From Saccharum officinarum (Eukaryota; Streptophyta; Magnoliopsida; Poales; Poaceae), in the NCBI GenBank assembly GCA_020631735.1, contig CM036223.1, positions 54,798,456-54,862,455 of the forward strand: a stretch of 64,000 nt of DNA, written 5' to 3'. The notes beneath the pieces are model-generated. The model searched no databases and was not told where the DNA came from. It saw nothing but the letters and a program-made list of their open reading frames with translations. How positions within the stretch are numbered: position 1 is the first letter of the stretch; the number at the start of each line of letters is the position of its first letter. Both the position numbers and the translations under genes were made by a program. Positions 47,697 through 59,249 of the stretch are shown here, one piece after another.

Positions 47697-49111
47697 GCCC
47701 TTTGATAGTTCTGATAATCAGTGAGCCATTTAGAGCAACTTTTCAAGTTCTCACTGAGTGCCTGTTTACCCCCAATCAGGCCTTCAATCTTATTTACCCA
47801 TAGTGTTCTACGTGGCACTGATGCTCTGCTTTCAAGTGCTCTGTTTCCTGTATGAACACCCTTTGTCAGCACAGATAGGCTTACAAGTATGACTCGTTCA
47901 GTACATATTGTTCATTACAGAATTTGTCTTCCATTGGGTACGGATTTGCATTGGTTTGCTTTTTGTCCCCACTTTGTTAATCCTGCGGTTCTCTTTTGTA
48001 GTACTGTAAACTGGTCTATTTCACGATCCTTGGAAATTTGCTACCAAAAATGTAAATGCCGAGAAAATTTTTGTGCCTTAAGGTTGAACACTGATAAGGT
48101 TGAACACTGATTTAGTACAGAATGAGTCTACATTACAGTGAGCCATGTGTCATCCATCGTTTGGATACTTGATCTTTGATAAGTTGATGAGTATCGTGTA
48201 CTGACATCCTAGTTTCAAGGACTGATTGAATTGTTCTGACTGAATTTAAGTGTGTTTAAAGTGCTTAAGAATGGTTCTTTATACCCACTGATGATTTAAC
48301 AAATTATATGCTGCACTGGTGTTCTCATCGAACTGTTTGCTACTCTGTTATATGCATGATACTGCTCCACTTTACCAATTCACCTTTTTGATGCATTAGA
48401 TGCCCACTCCATGTTTCTATGTTTGCTCAGTGGTCTTTTAAGGCCTTGGCCCTATTTGGATTTTTTTTTGGGGGGGCGGGGGATTCTGACGAGTATCTCA
48501 TAGAGATATGGTTGGTTCAGAACATTTTTCCATGGCCCATCCTGCTCTTCTCCCTTCTAGTTGAAGCCTCCTCTGTTCAGTAGTGCATAATCATGGCATT
48601 AACGATCAGTAGGCTGTTGATATCCTGAAGGTTCTTAGGTTGTGATAGTGCTGTGAACTAGTTGTCTTGTATTATTGATCGATTGCACAACTGGGTTGAA
48701 ATGAAATACCAAGCGGACATTCTGCTGCGCATGAGAATTTAGCAGTACATACATTTGGATTCTTGAGCCTTATGAGAAAATGATTGCACTTGCAGGAGGG
48801 AGTCCAACAACTTGTTCTTGGTCTGTACATTATCAGGGGTGACAACATGTAAGATATTTCCTCCTTGTCCTTTGAGGTTTTTGTTGCTTCTTTTTTTTGG
48901 GTGGGGGGTCAATAATGCGCTCGTTTTCAGTTAGTACTGCATGCGCTCGTCGTTTTCAGAAATATTTAGTATTGTGCCAAACGGAAGCTGAACATTCTTG
49001 ACCTCATGTGATACATGCAGAAGCGTTGTGGGCGAGGTTGACGAAGAGCTGGATTCAAGATTGGATATGTCGAAGCTAAGGGCGCACCCACTGAAGCCCG
49101 TTATCCACTGA
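47055..49111 (+). CDS. LSM8: U6 snRNA-associated Sm-like protein LSM8
   Basis: It encodes 99 residues in five exons: 47055-47094, 47179-47219, 47298-47372, 48796-48848, 49021-49111. Junctions are GT-AG and the frame closes at 300 bases. Sm motif 1 is seen in VISVITNDGRNIVGTLRGFD and the following NIILDESHERV. Sm motif 2 lies in LGLYIIRGDNISVVGE. The C-terminus ends LRAHPLKPVIH. LSM8 defines the nuclear LSM2-8 ring, which binds the 3' uridine tract of U6 snRNA and works in splicing, whereas LSM1 defines the cytoplasmic decay ring. The start MASGGPALEPLVD and the length of about 98 residues match plant LSM8 rather than LSM1. Intron 3 is long (1,423 bases) and contains an AT microsatellite. Confidence 0.94.
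47661..47694. repeat. (AT)17 microsatellite in LSM8 intron 3
   Basis: A pure AT dinucleotide run of 34 bases. It should vary in length between individuals. Confidence 0.95.
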
Positions 49112-49349
49112 GGTCCGTCCGAGTGTGTCTTGGGTACTGTGGACTGGATGAGTCATTATTGTTGAATGCAGGATGTATCATCATCATCATCATCATGAAG
49201 TGGGGACTGATGAGTAATATGAACATGTATCTTGCGTATTGTGAATCAATGAATATGTGTTGGTTGTTGGGTTGCTTGCCTACGCATTCTGTAAGACTGC
49301 AGTTGCCTATGTTCTTTTTCCTTTTTGCTTTTTTTTTTTCAAAAAAAGG

Positions 49350-49771
49350 ATTGCAATTAGAGGCGAGAGAGGTATATAGCTGGCGAAGCATAATTCGGGG
49401 CCTCGGCGCACTTGAAAACCAAATCAGAATTTGGGAGGACCCTTGGATTGGTAATGGCGTTACTAGACGGCCGATCACACCCCAGCGATGCCTACAAACC
49501 CAGGACACGATGATTGGGGAGCTGAATGGGAGTGCAAAGACGTACTAAGCCTGGCCACTGGATATATAGCTCCACCGCAGGACCAGCTGAAAATAAATCT
49601 AGACGGATCATCCTCCATGGACTTCGCGGCGTGTGGAATGTTATACCCGAGATTTATTGTATGACCACTTCATGTGTAGCAGTATCCTGTCTATCCCACG
49701 AACCCCCTCCCAGAATTTGTCGTTGAGCCTGAGTTATCAATGAGAAGGCCATATATAGAGCCAGAACTTTC
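49350..49771 (+). pseudogene. Relic of a LINE (non-LTR) reverse-transcriptase polyprotein
   Basis: A plus-strand frame reads YSWRSIIRGL, then QIRIWEDPWIGNG. This is the W-R-S-I and I-x-I-W-x-D-x-W-I signature found downstream of the reverse transcriptase in plant L1-type elements. A second frame has QLKINLDGSS (near 49590), reminiscent of the plant LINE RNase H start. Only about 130 codons survive, split between frames, and no active site of the polymerase is present. It begins about 240 bases after the LSM8 stop. Confidence 0.6.
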
Positions 49772-49840
49772 ATAAAAAAGAAAAAAAGAAAATACAATCC
49801 TTTAGTACGTAATAAGTTAGCTACATAGTACAGTACATAG

Positions 49841-49843
<3 letters not shown>

Positions 49844-49903
<60 letters not shown>

Positions 49904-49905
49904 AT
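49844..49905. repeat. Interrupted (AT)n microsatellite
   Basis: A run of about 60 bases of alternating A and T with a break in the middle. It lies in the 3' flank of the CAP gene. The rest of 49772-50074 shows no feature apart from ACGTACGT words and repeats of GCATGCAT. Confidence 0.9.
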
Positions 49906-50074
49906 ATACGGGTGGATGTGGAAATTAATGTCATCAGGGGGTGGGGTTGAGTACGACGTACGTACGTATATACAAATATAGGTGCATGGGTACGTACGTG
50001 GTCAGGTACAATTAATTAAGGAAGAACAAGAAGAAACACTGCTAGATGCATGCATGCATGCATGGATCGTGGAG

Positions 50075-50845
50075 TCAGTTGCTCTTGTCCTTGTCCTTGA
50101 GGTCGCTGGCGTAGTAGTTGCATGTGATGAAGACGCCGCCTTTGAAGCACTCGGCGCGTGCGCAGCCGACCTTGGTGCTCCTCTTTGCGACCATGAGCGC
50201 GAAGTGGCCGCACTCCTTGAAGCTCTTGCCGTCGAGGCACTTCTCCCTTTGCTTGTCGTAGATGGCCTCCTCCTTGCCCCACCAGATGACGGCCTCCCTG
50301 GCGGTGGCGTTCCAGTCGTCGTGGCTCCTGAACACGCTCTGCCCGTACTCGTGCCCGCTGTGGAGGAGCTGGCAGTCCTTGCGCATGGCGTTGGACCAGC
50401 GCCGCGCCTGCCGCGCCAGCTTCCTGTCCCACTTCATGGGCGGCACGCCGTAGCGCGCGCGGAGCTCGTTGTGGGCGTCCACGAACTCACGGGCGATGCC
50501 CTTGTACCCCCCAGCGCCGTTGGTCGGGGACACGATGTGCTTCTCCTCCGCGAACTTGAGCAGCTCCTGCTGGGCGACCTTCTCCTCCGCCGCCGCCTGC
50601 TCCTTCGCCATCTGCTTCTGCTTCTCCGGGTCCATCACCTGCTCCTGCTCCTGCTCCTTGTCGTCGGAATCTTCCGACGGCGGCGCCAGGGCTTCCTGCT
50701 CGTCGCCGCCGCCGCTGCTCCCGGTTGTTGACGAGGACGAGGAGGCGGAGGAGGCCAGGGCGGAGGAGAGGACGACGGCGACGGCGAGGAGCAGCACTAC
50801 TGCCATGCTGCTTCTGCTGGGCAGCACGATGAGGCGGCGCGCCAT
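50075..50845 (-). CDS. Secreted CAP-superfamily (PR-1-like) protein
   Basis: It encodes 256 residues in one exon. The start is the ATG at 50845. An N-terminal hydrophobic helix (about 14-31, MAVVLLLAVAVVLSSALA) reads as a signal peptide or anchor. A Ser/Gly-rich then acidic, Glu/Gln-rich linker (35-100) may form a coiled coil. The CAP domain fills about 116-246: FVDAHNELRARYGVPPMKWD, LLHSGHEYGQSVF, AVIWWGKEEAIYD, CGHFALMVAKRSTKVGCARAEC and FITCNYY. Cavity residues include His162, Glu192/193 and His214, while the usual YGEN glutamate is Gln169. Six cysteines lie between 158 and 242. Family members are extracellular, sterol-binding or defence-linked. The biological role here is unknown. Confidence 0.9.
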   Translation of the reverse strand: MARRLIVLPSRSSMAVVLLLAVAVVLSSALASSASSSSSTTGSSGGGDEQEALAPPSEDSDDKEQEQEQVMDPEKQKQMAKEQAAAEEKVAQQELLKFAEEKHIVSPTNGAGGYKGIAREFVDAHNELRARYGVPPMKWDRKLARQARRWSNAMRKDCQLLHSGHEYGQSVFRSHDDWNATAREAVIWWGKEEAIYDKQREKCLDGKSFKECGHFALMVAKRSTKVGCARAECFKGGVFITCNYYASDLKDKDKSN

Positions 50846-51010
50846 GCTGGTTAGGCGCTGGACGGAGGAACGCCCTCCTCTCTTGCCAACGTCGGAGTTG
50901 GGAAGGAGGGGGGGGGTCCGATCCGGCGTGACGGGACAGCGCGGCGCGAGGGTCACCGGCCGGCGGGGAGCAGTACTGGCCACCTAAGGCCTCCCGGCCG
51001 GGGCCTTTTA

Positions 51011-51018
51011 TATTTATA
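51011..51018 (-). promoter_or_regulatory. TATA box of the CAP gene
   Basis: TATAAATA on the minus strand, within a TATAAATATAAAA run, lies about 165 bases before the CAP start codon. Transcription would begin near 50980, which leaves the in-frame codons upstream of 50845 largely as 5' UTR and supports the ATG at 50845. Confidence 0.65.
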
Positions 51019-52765
51019 TGCCTGTCTGCATGCTTGCAGACAACCGTACGACGTGCGGCCTCCCTCCATTGTTTCCATTCTTGGCTCTGCTCCGTCCAAC
51101 TGACCTGCATCTGCAAGCCAATGGATCCATGGCCATGGCTGCAGACAAACCAGGAGCACCGCCCGCCTTTTTTTGGCCATACATACAGATCATATATAGA
51201 TCAGGCCTAGCTATTTCCTTCCTCGCTGGTTCGTCTTCATCGTCTAGTGCTGTTTGTTGATACATACAAAACAGCCTATTATTCAAGCATTAGCTAATTG
51301 TTACAAACAAGGGAAAACTAGGATTAATTATAGTTATCTGAAAAGAATATATAGCCAAATTAACCATGACAATAAGCGTCTCATTGAATTCATATAATGG
51401 CCATATTTACAAACTTCTCGTAATGTCTAATTGATCAAGAGGCGGCCAAAAGTGAAGTAGCAGAAGATGGGATGCCAGTCCCGATCAAATATATATATGC
51501 TGCCGGCATGGATCCTAGTGCAAGTCTGTAGAATGAATCGAACGAATAGCGTGAATTGCAACAGAGGTCCATATATTTATAAACTGAAAGGATTGGTTGA
51601 TGGAGCAGGACTTGTTTGTGAGTTGGCTGAAGGCAAAACACAAGGGATCAAATAATGTTCCACCTGGACCAACAACAGGAATTAATATAAGTTCATCAAT
51701 CATGCATAAACAAACAGGCAAAATGAATCGATGATCCAGAGATATATAGGAGTACCGTGTAGTCTCGGTTGACGAGTACAGGGCCTCGCTCTCTATAAAG
51801 CCCTAATTATAATTAAATAATGAAGAGGCAGGCAGGCTGCTCAATAAATCAGCTGGGCGGCCGCCTGCCTGTAACGGCCGGCCAGCAAGCAGCAGGCCCC
51901 TTACAGCAAGGTCATCAGTGCTCTCGATCAGAATCTGCAAGCTGTTTAAGTTCTGTATATATGCTGCGATCATTATTACTACATTCTTTATTTTTCCATG
52001 GATGCAAATCTATATATCCAAGAAAAGAATAGTGCTGATGCAGATTGTTTGCATTGGGGTTGGGGTTGGGCCCTACACTACGTACAAAGCAGCTAACCCG
52101 TTGAATTCGGTTTAATTTTATTCAATTTGAATGATTTAATACAATTAAGATGGCTGCTAGCTGCTTCAATGTGCATGTACAGAGCTGTTGTCAGTTGGGC
52201 ATGCATGCAACTGCTATGATGGTATATATATTGGTATTGGTATATACTGTATGTCTATATATATATATATAAATGATCATACTACCAATCATATACAGTG
52301 CTTAAATAAAATACCACAACCAATCATGCGTGCCGCCCGGCCGGCGCATGTATGCATGGATACGATCGACATGCATGTGCGCTAGCTTAGCTCTCTATCT
52401 GTGTCCATATCCATCATCAACTTAATGATGATTGCAAACGATTATTAACGCCCATGGCCATGCATGCTCCTGCTAATAAGCTTCAATATATTTGGGTGAA
52501 TACTGAATAATGCTACACATTGACGTATATTGTATGTAGGAGTACGTATACTGCAGATCGACCGGAAAGCAATTTAATTTACTTATTATATAGAAAGAAA
52601 AAGACAAATATATATATACACCATGTATTTGCTTCGAAAATGAAAGTTACAGTCAATCATATATATGTATAGAAAGGATCCTTATTCGAGTTCGAGGAAT
52701 ACTATTACCATATATGTGTATTCTATGTATCCTTCCGTATTCAATCCGTATATATACAACCCTAG

Positions 52766-52803
<38 letters not shown>

Positions 52804-53770
52804 GTCTACCCGAACTGTATACTGGAGTATGTGGAGTTTCATTTTGAAGCTATAGCTTGGTTCTCTTATACTCCCTCCGTCCCAAAAAGGATGGAATTCT
52901 CAAGTTTTAAGGTGAGATTAGTAGAAACGTGAAATTACGCATATGTCCCTACTCTCTATCATTGCATCTGAGAATTCCTCACAAATAGCGCGTCGCCTCA
53001 CCGCCCACCTCCACGCCGTCCGGCTGCGCACAAGAAGACTGTCCTAGGCCGAATTCTGACCCGCATCGCGCAGGACTCGACGAGGATGGTGGAGGTGTAC
53101 TGGTCCATGCTCTCCTTTCCCCTCCCTTGTCACTGCCGGCGTTGGTGCGCAGCGCAGGCATTATTCCATCCACTGGCGCCGAGGCCGCGCCTTCCATCCA
53201 CACGCGCTTGCTTGTGTCCAAGGAGCCCAAGAACAATCTTGAAATCTTGATCCGAACAAAGAGTCCTGTACGTCTTGGTCTTCGATTCCTCCAAATCATC
53301 TATCTCCCTCTTCTAATCCATCTCTCAGCTACCTCTGCTCTGCTAGGCGATGAAGTCGTGGATTTCGACACGAGCGCGATGCATGGGCAGCGACTGTAGT
53401 GGTGGGCGGTGAGCACTAGAAATGCCAACATCAACAAAGATGAGGCGACTGTACCAAAACTAACCTCCTAACCAAACAGGATCCTAGATAGCCAGGCTTA
53501 ACTAGTATAAGCAAATCAAACATATGGTTCTTGTACTATCATATGCAGCCAGGCTTATTTTGCTAGCCCGACTCCGGTAAGAAACACAACCAAACACACC
53601 CTAGGTGTTTCGACCCTTGCTTTTTTAGCACTCGTTAATATTATATACTAATATATATTCTAAAATAGTAATGTGAACGCAAAAACGTATTGTTACTTAA
53701 AAGGTTTACTTGATTTGTAAAAATTTGACCAAAACATAATAACTGTGTAACAAGAGAATAGTATTAGTAT
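51019..53770. other. Intergenic DNA with microsatellites and MITE pieces
   Basis: No gene is recognisable. The stretch contains an (AT)n run at 52767-52801, a shorter one near 52255, a Stowaway-type end (TACTCCCTCCGTCCC at about 52870) without a partner, and a GC-rich patch at 52980-53400 whose overlapping frames show no domain. A possible transposon end (AGCCAGGCTTA) lies near 53490 and again near 53549. Confidence 0.45.
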
Positions 53771-54252
53771 AATACTACTTCTGCAGATCTCAACTTTATA
53801 CCAAGTTAAATTTTATCTTACTTTGATCAAATTACAGAAAAGATATTAACATTTACGATTGTAAATGAGTCCAGTATCAAAATGTGTTTCATAGCGTGTG
53901 TATATATATAGCTTGATATAGTTGATGTTTGTGTGTTTTGTATAAAATTAAACAAAGTTAAACCGTTTAATTTTAAAATAAAGCTAAAATGATTTATAGT
54001 TTAAAACAGAGAAAGTATATATATTATACACTACTCCTTCTATTATCTATTATCAAGTCAACGAAAAAGTAAGAGATTTAGCGTGTGTCCCAACAAAAGG
54101 CGTGGACGCATCGTGATCGTGTGGCTTTCCAACAAAGGCTGGCATGCGTATAGTGTACCGGCTAAATAGATGCGTGCATGGATGGGAGGCGGGCCATTTG
54201 CCACTCAAACGCAGTGCACCGGCTAAATAGAAGTGCACGTACAGTTTCATTA
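53771..54252. other. AT-rich decayed MITE-like sequence before a Helitron end
   Basis: From about 53780 to 54035 words such as AAGATATTAACATTTACG and AAAACAGAGAAAGTATA resemble the inside and right end of decayed Stowaway elements. At 54150-54250 TGCACCGGCTAAATAGA-type words occur twice. No gene is seen. Confidence 0.4.
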
Positions 54253-55911
54253 TCTCTACTATAATGGAACACTTAAATTATGCTTGGTCCACCCAGTAAA
54301 ACGTCCCCCGCTGAGAGCCTCCGACTATTGTGTACCTAGAAAACTGCACACAGAATTTCATCTCCGTTAAAATCAAGGGCTAATAAAACACCTAGATCAG
54401 ATCTGATGGCTGCCAATGAAAGTTTGATGCAGGCTTCAAACTCACCCCCACCCCCCGCACGCTTCCGCCCATGCGCTCCCTCCGCGGTGACAGATCGAAT
54501 CCCCAGCAGCCCCATCTTCTTCGTCTCGATTTTTATAGGAAAAATAAAATAAATGCAAAATACTCGCGGCCTGGAAGTCTCAAACACGAGGCGGGATTGG
54601 GACTCGGGAGACGGTGGCGGTGGCTCCACTCCACGCACAGGAGCCCTCGCGCCTAGGGTTTGGCGAAGGGCACCACGGCTGCTTACGCCACCTGGGCCTA
54701 CGGGGCGCTCGTGGTGCGGCGGCTGGGTGACCCCACGTTGTCCGAACCGGCGATGAAGCCACCCATGGCCACGCCCCCTCCCCCATGGCGTGCTGTGGCA
54801 GTGGCCGTGGAGGAGGGCCGGAGGCTGGTCCGGGATCATCTCCATCTGTGGCCTCATGTCATGGCTCATATCCATCCTCGACATTCTCTCCTTCGAGCAG
54901 ATCCTCTATGACTCCCCTCCTCCGAACATGGGCGGTGTGTGGGCAGGGTTCTACAGGCAGTCGAGCTGGTGGCTGACCGGATCCACGGTGGCTCGTAGGC
55001 CGGCGGCCTGGATCTGCAAACGTCATCCGCGGCCGAGCAGCAGGTGTCCGGTCGAGATCCACAGCAGCATGCAGGCGGGCGACTGGGATGCATGGGTGGG
55101 ATGCAAGCTCCGTCATGGCTTCTATCGATGAGGTCCAACTCAACTCGCACAGGTACCCAACTGCATGACCCCACTCAATTTTTAGTTTTCATCTCGTATT
55201 GATTGCACAGTATATGAGCTGGAATGCAATAGGGGTGTATTGACACTTTACGAGATGGAATACATTCTGGGTGCAGTTTTTCTTAATATATAAATTGTCC
55301 TTTGTTCAAACAAGTATCTTCCCTAATATGCACATAGGAATGCATTGTTAGGAGAGTAGCTTTAGTACTTGACAAATAGTCGGCTTCTGAATAATATGTC
55401 CTTTTTGGAGCGTCCAATGTATATCAGAAGTTAGTAATATGAAATATATCTGAAGTTAGTAAATATATCTGTTTTCGACTATTGTATGGCTTTACTATAG
55501 TTTCATTGATAGAATGGTAGGACTGGCTTATCTTTGCAGGATTCAATGTTGAAACCGTTGAGTACAAGAACATTAGCTTCTCCGTTTGGAATTTTCTCAA
55601 CATCCATAGCATTATTCTGTTGTGATAAAATTTACCAAGGAATTACAGTTTCTTTATACTTTATATGCCAAACAGAAAAGCTAATGTGGAAGCACTACTT
55701 TCAGAAAACACAGGGACTTATTTTTGTCGTATACAGCAATGAAAGGGATTGTCGTAGACAACAATGAAAGGGAATGTGTTGAGCTAGAGAAGAGCTCCAC
55801 CGTATGCTGAATGAGGCAATATAGTAGTGTTATTTGAATAGCTCCAAAAAAATCCATTATGCAAATATCCTGTCTATATGTATGAGTAGTTTTGTAGTCC
55901 ATTCTGTAATA
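54253..55911 (+). mobile_element. Plus-strand Helitron, 5' part
   Basis: It begins TCTCTACTATAATGG immediately after an A, close to the grass Helitron 5' consensus (TCTMTAYTAMYHNW). Its first roughly 400 bases match, in inverted orientation, the 5' end of the Helitron at 55912-60273 (AAAACGTCCCC, TTAAAATCAAGGGCTAATAAA, GCCTAGGGTTTGG). It carries a captured ARF fragment. The 3' terminus (hairpin plus CTAG) is not found before the assembly gap. The element is interrupted at 55911 by the second Helitron. Confidence 0.65.
55541..55827 (+). pseudogene. Captured fragment of an ARF-family small GTPase gene
   Basis: FNVETVEYKNISFSVW (55541-55590) follows an intact intron acceptor (TTTGCAG). After about 85 unrelated bases the frame resumes as WKHYFQKTQGLIFVVYSNER (from 55685), then REELHRMLNE in a shifted frame near 55790. 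This order matches the switch 2/interswitch part of ADP-ribosylation factors. The WDVGGQ GTP-binding motif between the pieces is missing, and stops and a short duplication break the frame. The retained splice acceptor shows capture from genomic DNA rather than from mRNA. Confidence 0.75.
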
Positions 55912-56089
55912 CTAGTATAATGCCCGTGCTAACGCCACGGCTTTATTTTGGAAATGCATATGAAAACAACCAAAAGATGATTTTTTCCATAGTTCAACTT
56001 TTATACAATTATATTTGGGTATGTATACAATCCGGGAAAGACATTTGCATAAGAAGACATAATAAAGTTATTTTACACATAAACCATCT

Positions 56090-56565
56090 AAGTTACATTC
56101 TGCCTAAGTCCTTAAACATGACTTGGAGATCTTCAGGGAAGCTGTCAAAACATTCGTTTGTACGGCTCTTCAAAATGTCCGCTAAGAATTCCATCCTCAG
56201 TGGAGTTGATAGCTGTGCATGGCAGATAATAAGTTAAGTTATTAATTTTCTATGTAGTGTACGGAATGTACATAGAGAATATATATGCTTACAGTATTGA
56301 TCGGTGGCAATCTTACGCCATCCCACGACTTTATGAAATGGTATAGAAGGAAGCCTCCCAATTTTCTAGAGAAGAGCATGTGTAAGCATGGCAGCATAAA
56401 AATACATGCGTTAGTGGGCAATAAAAAACACAACATTGGTTTGGATAGCACCGTTGTACCCCCAAACAGGTCTGAAGATGTTAACTCACATGCTATGAGA
56501 CGGAGGCCAGTCTGCAGGAAATGGCTTATTTGATCCAAGCAGACTCTCATATGCTGCATTCCAAC
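56090..56565 (-). pseudogene. Unidentified exon-like pieces inside the Helitron
   Basis: On the minus strand an exon-like piece (acceptor ATATGCAG near 56567) reads WNAAYESLLGSNKPFPADW up to a GTGAGT donor. A second piece near 56215-56095 reads LSTPLRMEFLADIL, then NECFDSFPEDLQVMFKDLG. The wording looks protein-coding, but I do not recognise the family. They may be exons of one captured gene or native Helitron cargo. Confidence 0.4.
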
Positions 56566-57052
56566 TGCATATATAAATATCCACAATCAATAAGATAGCA
56601 TTCGTTAAAGCTTCTTGTGGTTGCACAAACGAAATACACCATCGGAAGCAAACTAATGTTCAAGAGGAAAAATATTTTTAGGAGTGTATTGTTTGATTGT
56701 TTAAAATTTATTTGTGCAAGGCCACTCTTTCAGTGGTCTGGGAAGGTGTCATTATTGTCACTTTGTCAGGTTGAGTTTTATCATTTGAGAAATCACCCTT
56801 CCTATCCCACAAACAAACATATAGAGTTATTTAGAATTAAAGGATTTGTCAGCTAGTTAATAATCATTATAGGATGTACAAGATTATACAAAGTCGAAGA
56901 GTTAGTGGATATAAATAACTCACTTGACCAAAGTTTAAAAAGCTGTTGGTATAGAGTGTATGTTGTTCACCAAAAGTATAATTGTATAACAGTTCGGGTG
57001 GAAGTACTTCATCAGAGACAAAAGGCAAGCTGAAACAAAACAGCTAACCTCC

Positions 57053-57441
57053 GAACTTGCTTTATGAAGTATGTCAGATAGATACAGTGGACTTCTGGAT
57101 TCATCTTCCTTGATCATATCAGTGAAATCTGCATCATGGAGGAGGGGTAATTCAAGGCCCATTTATTTTAGAAATTCCTTCATATCAACCTAGAATGATA
57201 CTGTGAACTTGGGAACCCTGAGATCCACATGTCGCTTCTCAGTTGGCAAATGTTGTTGTAAGAATGATGGTTCCGCAAAAAAATTCTTAGTCAATTCAAA
57301 CAAGCCGTCATGAGCATCAGGTAGGAAGATGTACATGGAGAACTCCCGTTCCTTCTTTCCTTGCTGATAAGGAAGCTTAATCACTTTAAATCCATCATGA
57401 ACTGCAAAAGGACGATCTGAGTTATATATCATATTGTACAT
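57053..57441 (-). pseudogene. Captured serpin gene fragment with in-frame stops
   Basis: The minus-strand frame reads GFKVIKLPYQQGKKEREFSM, YIFLPDAHDGLFEL, PTEKRHVDLRVPKFTVSF and, after two stop codons, DADFTDMIKEDESRSPLYLS with DILHKASSEV. It ends at a GTTAGC donor (57053). This is the strand-5A/helix-F to pre-reactive-loop part of plant serpins (protease inhibitors). The N-terminal half and the reactive-centre loop are absent, and the two stops lie at about 57189 and 57168. It reads in the same direction as the Helitron that contains it. Confidence 0.82.
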
Positions 57442-59249
57442 GTTAATTTGGTTGGCAACATCTTAGGGCTTGAAAAATCAATAGAATAGAAAACTCAAAT
57501 CATCAGGGGCAATAATTCTTCCGGTTCCTGTCAGTGCTAAAACTAAAAAGGGCTAGCATTTAGTATCATCTAAGAGAAAAAGCAGTACATCAGCACAAGT
57601 ACAATAACATGTGTATCCCATTATATTACAAAATCAGGTGGAGCCAGTAGGAAGAACCTCCCCATCTTTAATCCCACCATGCAGTGAGCTGCTTGCCACA
57701 TGAGGATCCATCTGAAATATAGTAGCAAAAATCCTTAAGTTCTAGACAACTATTTAAATAAATCACATAAACCTGGTAGGCAGAACTAACATTTTGAACA
57801 TAATGCGTGCGTCCCTGGTCATTAACCCACAGTTTTTAGTAACTTAACCATTCTCAGCCTCCATGGTTTTCATGGCAGCTGTAATGACTCAATAATCTAA
57901 GCTAGTTTTCAAATTAGTAGAAATCCACCCTATTGTGGTCGAGAACTGCACAGAAAATAAATGGTAGGGTCATGTTCAACTCATATTTATCGAGTTTATC
58001 TGAAAAGTAGACATGGATTCCGTCCAAGAAACAAACACCATTTTTAGTCAAATGCAAAATCAAGAAACAAACAGCCCAAAAATGACTTGGAAAAGTAGGC
58101 TCAATCAATGTATACTTCGAAAACAGATGAAAAACTATTGACTTGGAAAACTCTTTTTATCTCAAAGTAAGTTATAGAGGAAACCTTGACAACACCCCTC
58201 CAAGTTCGAAGATCATAGTTTGAATTCTAGTATTTTAGAAATCTGAATTTCCAAATTGTGTATAACAGAAAATTTAATTGCCCATTATAGTATTGGTCAA
58301 TCGAAGCATCTATATTAAACTTTTAGCGGTCAACAGTGGCCACTTCATCGGAGGACAAATATGAACCAAGTCAAAAATTGATACAAATCCAAAGAGGATA
58401 TGCCTTCAAAATATCAAACCAGAGGGCCCAAGTTGCAACAACTTTCTTTGCCTCTCCCTGAAATCACATAGCTAGGTTATACATCTTTAGTCTTCTCAAT
58501 AAAATTCACATAGCTTGGTTATTATACACCTTTTAGCCATTTCTAGAATATAAGAATGGTCATTTCAACATTCTTCTAACAACCTATTGCAGAAAGTGAA
58601 GCACCCAGGCTACCTAAACGGCAAGAAACATGGCATGTTTTTCCAAAACTACATTGTTAGCCACTTGACCTGTGCATCAGACGGTTAGACATCATCAGTG
58701 ATGAGGGAAGGCATCAAGTGCCACAGAATTGAGAATGGCTGTTCCGTGAGTAATGGAGATTATAAAATACATTTGTATTTTGCTGTGTTTGCATTAGCAC
58801 ACGAAGTTTGAAAGAATTTTGGGGATTTTCTACAGCATGTACTGCCAGACAGCTACGTTCCAAAAGATGACATTACTAAAAATTAACAAGGATATTTATT
58901 TGAAAGTGGCAGATAACAGAAGAGCTTGAATGAACCTCTTGATTTCAGCAAGGACAAACATTGTGAATAACATGATGATTAGCTGGGTCCAAAGCATCAG
59001 GTACTGATCCAGGAATGCACATATGCACATATTCAGAAACTTTACCCTGCGTACAGAGATCAACAGAACCACATCATCAAAACACGGAAAATTAAACACC
59101 GTTCTTAGAATGGACAAGAAAAACAGTCATGTAGGTCTCGGAGAAGGACGTCATAGTGTCCAGGGCCGCAATCCTCATCGCTTTGTAAGAAAAAAGAAAT
59201 CAGTAAACATCAACAATAATCAAATCGAGTCACGAACCTAGGACAACCG

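Noticed and set aside
50846..50983. N-terminal extension of the CAP protein frame
   Set aside because: The codon at 50983 is GTG, not ATG. The TATA box at 51011-51018 puts transcription start near there, and the ATG at 50845 gives a proper hydrophobic N-terminus.
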